In this document: positions 17,766-26,113 of the stretch, in pieces | Layout of the letters: each line of letters begins with the position of its first letter | Position numbering within the stretch: the first letter of the stretch is position 1 | Source of the DNA: Bacteroidales bacterium | GTDB lineage: Bacteria > Bacteroidota > Bacteroidia > Bacteroidales > UBA932 | DNA length: 64,000 bases | Direction of reading: 5' to 3' | Assembly (NCBI GenBank): GCA_016290415.1 | Contig: JAEETP010000001.1 | Coordinates: 1 to 64,000, forward strand | Made by a program: the position numbers and the translations under genes | The notes under the pieces: generated by a model | What the model saw: only the letters and a program-made list of their open reading frames with translations | Databases searched by the model: none | Told to the model about the DNA's origin: nothing

Positions 17766-18955
17766 AGTCCCAGCGCCTTTATTTTACGATAGAGCGTACG
17801 CTCTGATATTCCAAGTTCGGCCGCCGCCAGCTTGCGGTTGCCGTGATATTTTTCCAGAGCCTTGGCTATCAGCTCAGAATTGTTGTCCACGATAGAAAGG
17901 GTAGCGCCCTCCTGCTCGTGATGAACCTCCTGCGCCGCCTGCTCTTCCACATCGTAGGTGTGGTCCTCCACCTCGCGGGGCTCGGTCACCAGCAGGCCGC
18001 CGTCGGGCGACACATACCTGTTTGCCGGAATACCCTTGTCGGGCATCGCCTCCAGCCGCTCTTTTAGCGCCTCTATCTCCTGCTTGAGCTGCATTATCAT
18101 CTTGAAGATGATGTCGCGGTCGCTCATATAATCTGCCGCAGCGCTTCCGGCCAGCGCCGGCAGAGACACGTTAAGGTCGTTCTGCAGATATTTTGCCAAA
18201 GTGTGACTGTCTATCGTGCGCTCCGTCTCCATCACCGAAATGCGCTCTGCCACACTCTTGAGCTCACGCACGTTGCCCGGCCAGCCATAACTTTCCAGCC
18301 GCTCCACGGCGTCGGGGGTGAGCCGCACCGCCGGCATCATATACCTTGAAGCGAAGTCCAGGGCGAACTTGCGGAAAAGCATATGGATATCGCCCTTGCG
18401 GTCGCGCAGGGCCGGCATCCGGATGGGCACCGTGTTAAGGCGGAAATAGAGATCTTCGCGGAAACGCCCCGCCTCTATGGCGCGGCGAAGATCGATGTTG
18501 GTGGCGGCCACCACCCGCACATTGGTCTTCTGCACCTTGGAAGAGCCTACCTTGATAAATTCACCCGACTGGAGCACGCGCAGCAGGCGGGCCTGGGTGG
18601 GCAGCGGCAGCTCGGCCACCTCGTCCAGGAACAGGGTGCCGCCGTCGGCCTCTTCAAAATAACCCTTGCGAGTCTCGGTGGCGCCTGTAAAGGCCCCTTT
18701 TTCGTGACCGAACAGCTCGGAATCTATGGTCCCTTCCGGTATTGCGCCGCAGTTTATCGACAGGTATACATTGTGCTTGCGGGGGCTGTTGAAATGGATA
18801 ATCTGGGGTATGAACTCCTTGCCCACGCCGCTCTCGCCGGTTACCAGCACCGACAGGTCGGTCTTGGCCACCTGCAGGGCAATGCTTATGGCATTGTCCA
18901 GCGCGGCCGAATCTCCTATAATGCCGAATCTCTGTTTTATCGCCTCGTGATTCAT
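17762..18955 (-). CDS. Sigma-54-dependent transcriptional activator without receiver domain
   Basis: 397 residues. AAA+ activator that remodels RNA polymerase bound to sigma-54 at -24/-12 promoters. The AAA+ core starts almost at the N-terminus: Walker A GESGVGKE (about 40-47), the sigma-54 contact loop GAFTGA (about 86-91), Walker B GGTLFLDE (about 105-112) and the R-finger region FREDLYFRLN (about 165-174). The C-terminus is a Fis-type helix-turn-helix (KLAAAELGISERTLYRKIKAL). No receiver, GAF or PAS domain precedes the core, so it is not a classical response regulator; activity may be set by abundance or a partner. Targets are unknown; I found no clear -24/-12 promoter in the window. Confidence 0.92.
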   Translation of the reverse strand: MNHEAIKQRFGIIGDSAALDNAISIALQVAKTDLSVLVTGESGVGKEFIPQIIHFNSPRKHNVYLSINCGAIPEGTIDSELFGHEKGAFTGATETRKGYFEEADGGTLFLDEVAELPLPTQARLLRVLQSGEFIKVGSSKVQKTNVRVVAATNIDLRRAIEAGRFREDLYFRLNTVPIRMPALRDRKGDIHMLFRKFALDFASRYMMPAVRLTPDAVERLESYGWPGNVRELKSVAERISVMETERTIDSHTLAKYLQNDLNVSLPALAGSAAADYMSDRDIIFKMIMQLKQEIEALKERLEAMPDKGIPANRYVSPDGGLLVTEPREVEDHTYDVEEQAAQEVHHEQEGATLSIVDNNSELIAKALEKYHGNRKLAAAELGISERTLYRKIKALGL

Positions 18956-19000
18956 AGCTGCGAATTTACAATTTTTTCTTCACTTGTTTTTTATAATTGC

Positions 19001-19008
19001 TATATTTG
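19001..19008 (+). promoter_or_regulatory. -7 element upstream of the 19057 lipoprotein gene
   Basis: TATATTTG at 19001-19008 matches the -7 consensus exactly, 48 bases before the ATG. No clear -33 TTTG lies at the right distance (the nearest TTG, 18984-18986, is only 14 bases away). The same 101-base gap must also hold the minus-strand promoter of the sigma-54 activator. Confidence 0.5.
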
Positions 19009-19056
19009 CCCCAAATACGGCTATTGAAATTAACAATCAAATAAATCCAACAAAAA

Positions 19057-20694
19057 ATGAAAAAAACATTAGTTTTTGTAATGGCCTTGATGGCACTTGT
19101 TTCCTGCAACAAGGTTGCCAAAATGGCTGAACTTGCCGACCTTGTAAAGGTTGAATGCAACCCCGAGGTTCTGGAAGTTATCGCTGACAACATCGACGCT
19201 GATGTCACTGTCACTTTCCCCGAGAAATATTTCCACAAAAAAGCCATCCTTGAGGTGACTCCCGTTATGAAGTTTGACGGCCAGGAAGTTGCCGGCGAGC
19301 CTTTCGTTTATCAGGGCGAGAAGGTTATGGACAACTTCAAGACTGTTGCCAACGGCGGTGCAAGCATCACCGAGCACGTACATTTCCCTTATGTAAAGGG
19401 TATGGAGAAATCCGAGCTCGTAGGCCGCGCAGTAGTTAAGTATAAAAAGAAATCCTGGGCATTCCCCGAGGACATCAAGATTGCAGACGGTGCCAACACC
19501 ACCTACAAGCTTGCCCGCAGCACCGGTGCTTACGCTCCCGCAGCTGACGCTTACCAGGAAATCGTCCCCGAAGAGGTTGAGGCTCAGATCCTCTATCTCA
19601 TCAACAGCGCAAACGTACGTTCCAACCAGCTTACTTCCGAGTCCATCAAGGAATACAAGACCGGCGTCAAGGACGTGATGAACGACAGCCGCCGCACCAT
19701 CACCGGCACCGACATCATTGCCTATGCATCTCCCGATGGTCCCGAGAAGCGCAACAACACCCTTTCCAACGAGCGTATGCGCTCTGCAAACCAGGCTTTC
19801 AAGCAGGTTTCCAAGAAACTCACCACCGGCGGCGTTTCCACCCAGAGCATCGGTGAGGACTGGGAAGGCTTCCAGGAGTTGGTCAACAACTCCAACATCG
19901 AAGACAAGGACCTCATTCTCCGCGTCCTCTCTATGTACAGCGACCCCGACGTCCGCGAGCGTGAAATCAAGAATATGTCCAGCGTATACGGCACCCTTGC
20001 AAAGGACGTTCTCCCCGAACTGCGCCGTGCACGTTTTGTGACCAACGTAGAGTTCCAGAACTACACACCCGAAGAGCTGATGCAGCTTGTAGAGGAGAAC
20101 ATCAACGTGCTGGACGAGGAGGCTCTGCTGCGCAGCGCTACCCTAACCGACAGCGATGCCGCCAAACTGGACATCTACCGTCACGCCATCAACAAATATG
20201 ACAGTGACCGCGCTAAACTCAACACCGCCTGTATCTATATGGATCAGGGCAAGGAAGAGAAGGCAGAAGCTATCCTCAAGAAAGTCACTGACAAGAACAT
20301 CGAGGGCCTCAACAACCTCCGCGGCGTGCTTGCTCTTCGCGACGGCGATGTAAGGAAGGCTGCCGAATTCTTTGCAAAGGACGGCGACAATGCCAGCAAG
20401 GCCAACCTCGGTACTCTGGACATCCTCGAAGGCAACTACGCAGCTGCTGCCAAGAAACTTGCCGGCACCGGTGACGTTAACGAGCCTCTGGCTTACATCC
20501 TGAACGGTGACCTGACCAAGGCTGCCAGCCTGCTGAAGGACGATACCACCGAGCTTGGCGCTTACCTGCGCGCAGTGATTGCCGCACGCCAGGGCAAAGC
20601 CGCTGCTGCAAAGGCAGAACTTGCAAAAATCAAACAGTCTGCAGAACTTATCAAGAAGGCTGCTGACGATATCGAATTTGCCAAGATTAAATAA
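19057..20694 (+). CDS. Bacteroidales lipoprotein with OmpA-like middle and TPR-like C-terminal region
   Basis: 545 residues with a lipoprotein signal (ALVSC, Cys17). The N-terminal half (about 30-150) looks beta-rich. The middle (about 215-255) has ITGTDIIAYASPDGPEKRNN and SNERMRSANQAFKQ, resembling the peptidoglycan-binding OmpA fold in which sugar-contacting loops sit beside SxxRA-type motifs. The C-terminal part (about 380-540) is rich in Ala and Lys with tetratricopeptide-like helices (for example YMDQGKEEKAEAILKKV). The likely role is an envelope-spanning anchor to peptidoglycan. I cannot assign a named family by eye. It is monocistronic, with its own promoter and terminator. Confidence 0.8.
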   Translation: MKKTLVFVMALMALVSCNKVAKMAELADLVKVECNPEVLEVIADNIDADVTVTFPEKYFHKKAILEVTPVMKFDGQEVAGEPFVYQGEKVMDNFKTVANGGASITEHVHFPYVKGMEKSELVGRAVVKYKKKSWAFPEDIKIADGANTTYKLARSTGAYAPAADAYQEIVPEEVEAQILYLINSANVRSNQLTSESIKEYKTGVKDVMNDSRRTITGTDIIAYASPDGPEKRNNTLSNERMRSANQAFKQVSKKLTTGGVSTQSIGEDWEGFQELVNNSNIEDKDLILRVLSMYSDPDVREREIKNMSSVYGTLAKDVLPELRRARFVTNVEFQNYTPEELMQLVEENINVLDEEALLRSATLTDSDAAKLDIYRHAINKYDSDRAKLNTACIYMDQGKEEKAEAILKKVTDKNIEGLNNLRGVLALRDGDVRKAAEFFAKDGDNASKANLGTLDILEGNYAAAAKKLAGTGDVNEPLAYILNGDLTKAASLLKDDTTELGAYLRAVIAARQGKAAAAKAELAKIKQSAELIKKAADDIEFAKIK

Positions 20695-20716
20695 AGTTTA
20701 AAACTATAACCTGCAG

Positions 20717-20747
20717 AAAAGGTCAACTTTTTAAGTTGGCCTTTTTT
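20717..20747 (+). terminator. Terminator after the 19057 lipoprotein gene
   Basis: AAAAGGTCAACTT (20717-20729) pairs with AAGTTGGCCTTTT (20733-20745) with one G-U pair, followed by TT. It lies 22 bases after the stop codon. Confidence 0.88.
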
Positions 20748-20799
20748 GTTGGCCACAACGCTCCCTGCACACATTATTTCATAGTTAAAAAAAATAAGA

Positions 20800-20807
20800 T
20801 ACCTTTG
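20800..20807 (+). promoter_or_regulatory. -7 element of metX, very close to the start codon
   Basis: TACCTTTG at 20800-20807 matches TAnnTTTG; the ATG follows at 20816. Transcription about 6-7 bases after the -7 box would begin at about 20813-20816, giving an almost leaderless mRNA. The -33 region (TTTC around 20777-20780) is weak. Confidence 0.55.
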
Positions 20808-20815
20808 CCAATCCT

Positions 20816-21823
20816 ATGTTGAGACACGTATTCACATACGAGCAGCCGTTCAGCCTTGAGGCTGGCGGTTCGCTGGACGGCCTTTCTATCTGTTACCACA
20901 CTTCTTGCGAGCAGAAAGGCGACCGTCCGGTGGTGTGGATATGCCACGCCCTCACCGCAAACTCCAACCCCGAGGAGTGGTGGGACACCCTGGTGGGCAA
21001 GGGGCTGCTGTTCGACACCGACAAGTATTACATAGTTTGCGCCAACATCATTGGCAGCTGCTATGGCACCACCGGCCCCACAACCTACCCCAAGGCGCCG
21101 CTGGGCAACTTTCCGCTGATAACCATCCGCGACCTGACCCACGCTCACGAACTCCTGTGCGAGCACCTGGGCATAGAGCAGATTGACTTTCTGGTGGGCG
21201 GCAGCAACGGCGGTTTCCAGAGCGTGGAGTGGGCAGCCGGCAACCCCGGCCGTATCAAAAACCTCTGCCTGATAGCCACCAGCGCCATTGTGAGCCCCTG
21301 GTGCACAGCCACCCTGGAGGCGCAGCGTATGGCCATCAAGGCCGACCCTACCTTTGACCAAAGCAAGGACGCGCGCGGAGGCCTCGACGGACTGGCGGCG
21401 GCACGCAGTATGGCGCTGACCACCTACCGCAACTACGAGGGCTACTGCCGGACTCAGTCCGAATCCAACCCCGACTTTATGACGGCCCATCGCGCCGTGT
21501 CGTATCAGCAGTATCAGGGGCAGAAACTCTGCGCCCGCTTTGACGCTTATTCCTATTATAATCTCACGCTGGGCGTCGACACCCACAACATCGGCCGCGG
21601 CCGCGGCGGGGTGGAAAAGGCGCTGGCTGGCATCACCGCCAAAACCCTTTGCATAGGCATTGACAGCGACATCCTGTTCCCCGTGAAGGAGAGCGTGCGT
21701 ATGGCCGACGGCATCCCCGGGGCCGCATTGGAGGTCATCTCCTCTGACTTTGGCCACGACGGATTCCTGTTGGAACACGAACAAATCTCAAATTGCATTA
21801 AGAAACATTTTGACATATTCTGA
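20816..21823 (+). CDS. metX: Homoserine O-acetyltransferase (MetX type)
   Basis: 335 residues, alpha/beta-hydrolase fold. Acetylates homoserine in methionine synthesis. Landmarks: the oxyanion region CHALTANSNPEEWW (about 43-56), CANIIGSCYGTTGP (about 75-88), the nucleophile elbow GGSNGG (Ser130; the family more often has GGSMGG), the triad Asp in GIDSDILFP (about 283) and His in GHDGFLLE (about 313). asd follows after 4 bases, so the operon makes aspartate semialdehyde and uses the derived homoserine. Some MetX-like enzymes use succinyl-CoA; acyl specificity cannot be settled by eye. Confidence 0.9.
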   Translation: MLRHVFTYEQPFSLEAGGSLDGLSICYHTSCEQKGDRPVVWICHALTANSNPEEWWDTLVGKGLLFDTDKYYIVCANIIGSCYGTTGPTTYPKAPLGNFPLITIRDLTHAHELLCEHLGIEQIDFLVGGSNGGFQSVEWAAGNPGRIKNLCLIATSAIVSPWCTATLEAQRMAIKADPTFDQSKDARGGLDGLAAARSMALTTYRNYEGYCRTQSESNPDFMTAHRAVSYQQYQGQKLCARFDAYSYYNLTLGVDTHNIGRGRGGVEKALAGITAKTLCIGIDSDILFPVKESVRMADGIPGAALEVISSDFGHDGFLLEHEQISNCIKKHFDIF

Positions 21824-21827
21824 ATCT

Positions 21828-22835
21828 ATGAAAACGTTCAAGGTAGCAGTAGTAGGCGCCACCGGTCTGGTGGGCAGCAAGATGATTGAAGTTCTGGGCG
21901 AGGTCAACTTTCCCGTGAGCGAATTGGTTCCGTGCGCATCCGAGCGCTCGGTGGGCAAAAAAGTCTCTTTCGGCGGCAAAGAGTGGACGGTTGTTTCCCT
22001 GGCCGACGGCGTTGCAGCCAAACCCGACATCGCCATCTTCTCTGCCGGAGCGGGCGTGAGCAAAGAGTGGGCCCCCAAGTTTGCCGAAGCCGGCTGCCGC
22101 GTGGTGGACAACTCGTCCCAGTGGCGTATGGACCCCACCAAAAAGCTGGTGGTTCCCGAAATCAACGGAGGTGTGCTCACCAAAGACGATATGATTATCG
22201 CCAACCCCAACTGCTCCACCATACAAATGGTGCTGGCGCTGGCTCCGCTTCACGAGCGTTATAAAATCAAAAGAGTGGTTGTATCCACCTACCAGAGCGT
22301 TACCGGCAGCGGTATGAAGGGTATCCACCAGATGCTGCGCGAGCGCGGAGAGCAGGCCCAGGACCTTCCCAACGCATATCCTTACCAGATAGACCGCAAC
22401 GTAATCCCCCACATTGACGTGTTCCTGGACAACGGCTACACAAAAGAGGAGATGAAGATGACCAACGAGACGGTCAAGATCTTTGGCGACGAGGGCATCA
22501 AGGTCACCGCCACCACCGTGCGTGTTCCCGTTACCGGAGGCCACAGCGAGGCGGTAAATGTCGAGTTCGAGAAAGACTACGACCTGGACGACGTCAAGGC
22601 CATTTTCCGCGACGGCAAGGCACCCGGATGCGTGCTCAAAGACGACCCGTCTAAAAACGAGTATCCTATGCCGCTGTATGCATTTGGCCGCAACGAGGTG
22701 TTCGTGGGGCGTCTGCGCCGCGATTTTTCAGCCCCCAACTGCCTGAATATGTGGGTAGTTGCCGACAATCTGCGCATTGGTGCCGCCACCAACGCAGTGC
22801 ACATTGCACAGTACCTCGCAGCACATATTTTATAA
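21828..22835 (+). CDS. asd: Aspartate-semialdehyde dehydrogenase
   Basis: 335 residues. Reduces aspartyl phosphate to aspartate semialdehyde, precursor of lysine, threonine, methionine and diaminopimelate. Start 21828 is chosen because it begins MKTFKVAVVGATGLVG, the NADP-binding loop; the longer open frame merely reads through the end of metX. The active-site Cys is in NPNCSTIQM (about residue 128) and the catalytic His in VTGGHSEAVN (about 239); FVGRLRRD is near the C-terminus. It is 4 bases after metX and in the same transcript. Confidence 0.95.
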   Translation: MKTFKVAVVGATGLVGSKMIEVLGEVNFPVSELVPCASERSVGKKVSFGGKEWTVVSLADGVAAKPDIAIFSAGAGVSKEWAPKFAEAGCRVVDNSSQWRMDPTKKLVVPEINGGVLTKDDMIIANPNCSTIQMVLALAPLHERYKIKRVVVSTYQSVTGSGMKGIHQMLRERGEQAQDLPNAYPYQIDRNVIPHIDVFLDNGYTKEEMKMTNETVKIFGDEGIKVTATTVRVPVTGGHSEAVNVEFEKDYDLDDVKAIFRDGKAPGCVLKDDPSKNEYPMPLYAFGRNEVFVGRLRRDFSAPNCLNMWVVADNLRIGAATNAVHIAQYLAAHIL

Positions 22836-22854
22836 AAGTTTTCCTTTCGGGGTG

Positions 22855-22885
22855 TTTCATATTTGCCAAATTACTCTTAACTTTG
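22855..22885 (+). promoter_or_regulatory. Promoter of the tandem SusCD locus
   Basis: TTTC at 22855-22858, a 19-base spacer and TAACTTTG at 22878-22885. The -7 box is a full match; the -33 box has one mismatch. The leader would be about 50 bases. No SusR-like or anti-sigma regulator is encoded nearby. Confidence 0.6.
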
Positions 22886-22939
22886 TAGGAATTATGGCCT
22901 GAAGTGGCCTGTGACCGAAAAAATTAAGAGAAAAGCAAT

Positions 22940-25900
22940 ATGAAATTATCATCTCTGCGTGCACCGCTGATGATGCTTGCAATGCTTTTTGCATTTGCCG
23001 GCAACTTCGCCGCAAAGGCGCAACAGCTTCAGGGGCGCACAGTCACTGTAACCGTTACTGACAACCAGGGTCCGGTGCCCGGCGCTAACGTACGCGTCGT
23101 GGACAAGACCATCGGCGGCTCTACAGATGCCGACGGTACCATCGTCCTCACCAGGGTCCCCGCAGGTTCAGTAGTGGAAGTTTCGTTTGTGGGTTATGTC
23201 ACAAAAAAGGTTTCCATCGGAAACAAGGCTAAAATCAACGTGTACCTCGAAGAGGACAAGCAGAAGCTTGATGCGGCCGTTGCGGTGGCCTACGGACACC
23301 AGAAAAAGATTACGGTGACCGGCGCCATCGAGACCGTGACAAACGAGGAACTCATTGAGACACAGGTCCCCAACTTTGCCAACGCCCTTGCAGGCCGTAT
23401 GGCTGGTCTTACCACCATCCAGGAGAGCGGCCAGCCCGGTCGTGACGACGTGACCGTTTACCTCCGCGGCCAGGGTACAGCTTCCGACAACACCCCGCTG
23501 CTGCTCATCGACGGTGTGCCCAGTGACGGTCAGGCCGACAAGCTCGGTATGCTGGACGTGAACGAGGTGGCCAGCGTAACCATCCTCAAGGATGCCGCCT
23601 CCACCGCCATCTTCGGTACCCGCGGCGCCAACGGTGTCATCCTGATCACCACCCGCCGAGGCGATGCCGGCAAGACGGTGCTCGACGCACAGGTCACCAC
23701 CAGCGTGCAGTCCCTGCACTTCCCCTGGACAAGGGTGAATTCGTGGGAGCACGCCGCACTGCGCAACCAGGCCCGCTACAACGACGGCCAGGGCCCCGAC
23801 TTCACAGACTATCAGATTGCTAAATTCCGCGAGCAGAGCGGCGACCCGTTCTTCCCCAACAGAAATATGTACAAGGAAGCCATCGCCAAGTTTGCCCCTA
23901 TGGAGCGTGTCAACCTCAACATCTCCGGCGGTAGCAAGAAAACCAGATACTTCTCCAGCGCCAACATCATCTATCAGGACGGTAACACCAAGATCCTCCC
24001 CAGAAAGACGCTGGGCTACAACGCGCAGTTCAATATGATGCGCTACACTCTGCGTAACAACTTTGACTTCAACCTCAACGAGAGGCTGATGGTATCCCTC
24101 ACCCTCTCTATCTATTATCAGCGCACCAACCAGCCTGCCGGCGGTACAGGTGTGTTTGACACCGCAATGGAGACGCCTCCCACCAACCCCGGTCCTCTTA
24201 CCATGGCCGGCTTCCTGGATTCGGAAGGCAATGAGGTCCCCGCAGGAGTGGTGGTTGCCCGTCAGAACTCCAATTCGACTTCTGCGTGGGCCATTGTGAA
24301 CCGTTCCGGTTACTACAGAAACACCAGCTTCAGCCTCCTGTCCCAGGCAACTGTAACCTACGATTTCAGTAAGCTCATCAAGGGTTTGACAATGTCCGCC
24401 AATGTTGCCTACAACGACTTTATGGCTTCCGGACAGGGCGGTACGCTGCAGGGCTACGACGCCTATTCTTATTATCAGGCCAGGAACCCGGGCGAGAAAT
24501 CATACTACATCGCCACCGTCCGCAACGCCAACGAGACATTCAAGCTCAGCGAGCGCGGCGTTGCCGGTAACCAGATGCTCCAGCTGCACTTCCGCATGAA
24601 CTACGACCAGCAGTTCGGCGACCACGCCATCGGAGCTATGGTCTTCGCCCAGAGCGAGACCAAGATGAGCAACGTGATGCACAAGCTCAACGCCGTGCGC
24701 ACTTCGCTCCCCTATAAGTTTGCAGGTATTTCCGGCCGTGTGACCTGGAACTACAAAACCAAATATCTGGCAGAGTTCGACGCCGGCTACAACGGCTCCG
24801 AGCAGTTCCACCCCAAGAAGCGTTTCGGTTTCTTCCCCGCATTCTCTGCAGGTTGGGTTGTGACCAACGAAGACTTTATGAAAAACGTCCGCTGGCTGGA
24901 TGTGCTCAAGTTCCGCGCATCCATAGGTCTTGTGGGTAACGACAAGCTGGGCAGCGAACGCTTTATGTATTATACCACGGTAAGTAAAAATGCCGGCGGT
25001 GTTTCCGGCACCCTGGACAAGGGCGGCGGAGTCGCCATTGACTATCTGGGCAACCCCGACGTATCCTGGGAGACCGTGCTCAAGCAGAACTATGCGGTAG
25101 ACTTCGCCTTCCTCAAGAATTTCACCGGTAAGGTGGATGTCTTCTTCGAGAGGTGCAACAACCGTTTGTATCTCCCCGCTTCTATGCCGGTTGCCAGCGG
25201 TATCCCCGCCAGCAACATCCCCAGGCAGAACCTTGGTAAAACAGAAAACCACGGTTTCGAGATTGAGGGCCACTGGCGCAAGGAATTCACCCGCAAGTTC
25301 AAGATGAGCGCCGGCGGACAGTTCTCTTATGCCCGCGCCAAGGTCATCTACTGCGACGAGGTGCTTCTGGACGAGAGCTACAAATACCGCAAGCGCACCG
25401 AAGGCTTTATGCCCGGCCAGCTTTGGGGTCTTGCTATCGACTACGAAAACACTTTGAACCACAACGGTTACATCAACACAGAGGAAGAGCTTGAAAGGGC
25501 CACCGAGATGTACGACATCGGAACTCCCCGTCTGGGTGACTTTATGTATGTCGACGCCAACGAAGACGGCCACATAGACGACCGCGACCTGGTGCCTATC
25601 AAGAAGAGCTCCGTGCCCACCATCACCTACGGTTTCAACATCGGCGTGCAGTACCGCCGCTTCAGCATATCCGCACAGTTCAACGGTATGGCAGATGTGT
25701 CGGCCTATCGTATGGGCCTCGGTGTTTCAGAGCTTGGCAACGCCGGTACCTTCACCGACTACCACCTCCGCGCCTGGACCAAAGAGCGTTTTGCCAACGG
25801 AGAGAAAATCGAATATCCGGCACTCTCGACCCGCTCCAACACTTCTTTGAGGGCCAACGACTTCTTTATCAACAACCGTGCTTATATGCGACTCAAGAAC

Positions 25901-26101
25901 GTGCAGCTCTCCTATTCCATTCCGCAGAACAAACTGTTCAGGACCCTGGGTATAACCAACGGTATGGTGAGCCTGTACGGCAACAACGTGTTCATTATAG
26001 ACGCCCAGAGAGTTAAGGCTGTGGATGCCGAGACCAGCGGCAGCTCTATCTCCTACCCTTTGACCAGGACTTACACCCTGCAGCTTGACATCAAATTCTA
26101 A
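22940..26101 (+). CDS. SusC/RagA-family TonB-dependent transporter (tandem locus, first pair)
   Basis: 1053 residues: a signal peptide ending near AKA (residue 27), a carboxypeptidase-like domain (about 35-115), an AVAVAYGHQKK signature in place of the usual VVVIGYG (about 113-123), a plug containing GTRGANGVILITTRRG (about 231-246), and a beta-barrel ending in Phe. It forms a transporter with the SusD gene 12 bases downstream. The locus has no glycosidase, lyase or peptidase, so the substrate is unknown. The family call is firm. Confidence 0.92.
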   Translation: MKLSSLRAPLMMLAMLFAFAGNFAAKAQQLQGRTVTVTVTDNQGPVPGANVRVVDKTIGGSTDADGTIVLTRVPAGSVVEVSFVGYVTKKVSIGNKAKINVYLEEDKQKLDAAVAVAYGHQKKITVTGAIETVTNEELIETQVPNFANALAGRMAGLTTIQESGQPGRDDVTVYLRGQGTASDNTPLLLIDGVPSDGQADKLGMLDVNEVASVTILKDAASTAIFGTRGANGVILITTRRGDAGKTVLDAQVTTSVQSLHFPWTRVNSWEHAALRNQARYNDGQGPDFTDYQIAKFREQSGDPFFPNRNMYKEAIAKFAPMERVNLNISGGSKKTRYFSSANIIYQDGNTKILPRKTLGYNAQFNMMRYTLRNNFDFNLNERLMVSLTLSIYYQRTNQPAGGTGVFDTAMETPPTNPGPLTMAGFLDSEGNEVPAGVVVARQNSNSTSAWAIVNRSGYYRNTSFSLLSQATVTYDFSKLIKGLTMSANVAYNDFMASGQGGTLQGYDAYSYYQARNPGEKSYYIATVRNANETFKLSERGVAGNQMLQLHFRMNYDQQFGDHAIGAMVFAQSETKMSNVMHKLNAVRTSLPYKFAGISGRVTWNYKTKYLAEFDAGYNGSEQFHPKKRFGFFPAFSAGWVVTNEDFMKNVRWLDVLKFRASIGLVGNDKLGSERFMYYTTVSKNAGGVSGTLDKGGGVAIDYLGNPDVSWETVLKQNYAVDFAFLKNFTGKVDVFFERCNNRLYLPASMPVASGIPASNIPRQNLGKTENHGFEIEGHWRKEFTRKFKMSAGGQFSYARAKVIYCDEVLLDESYKYRKRTEGFMPGQLWGLAIDYENTLNHNGYINTEEELERATEMYDIGTPRLGDFMYVDANEDGHIDDRDLVPIKKSSVPTITYGFNIGVQYRRFSISAQFNGMADVSAYRMGLGVSELGNAGTFTDYHLRAWTKERFANGEKIEYPALSTRSNTSLRANDFFINNRAYMRLKNVQLSYSIPQNKLFRTLGITNGMVSLYGNNVFIIDAQRVKAVDAETSGSSISYPLTRTYTLQLDIKF

Positions 26102-26113
26102 ACGGATCGCACT

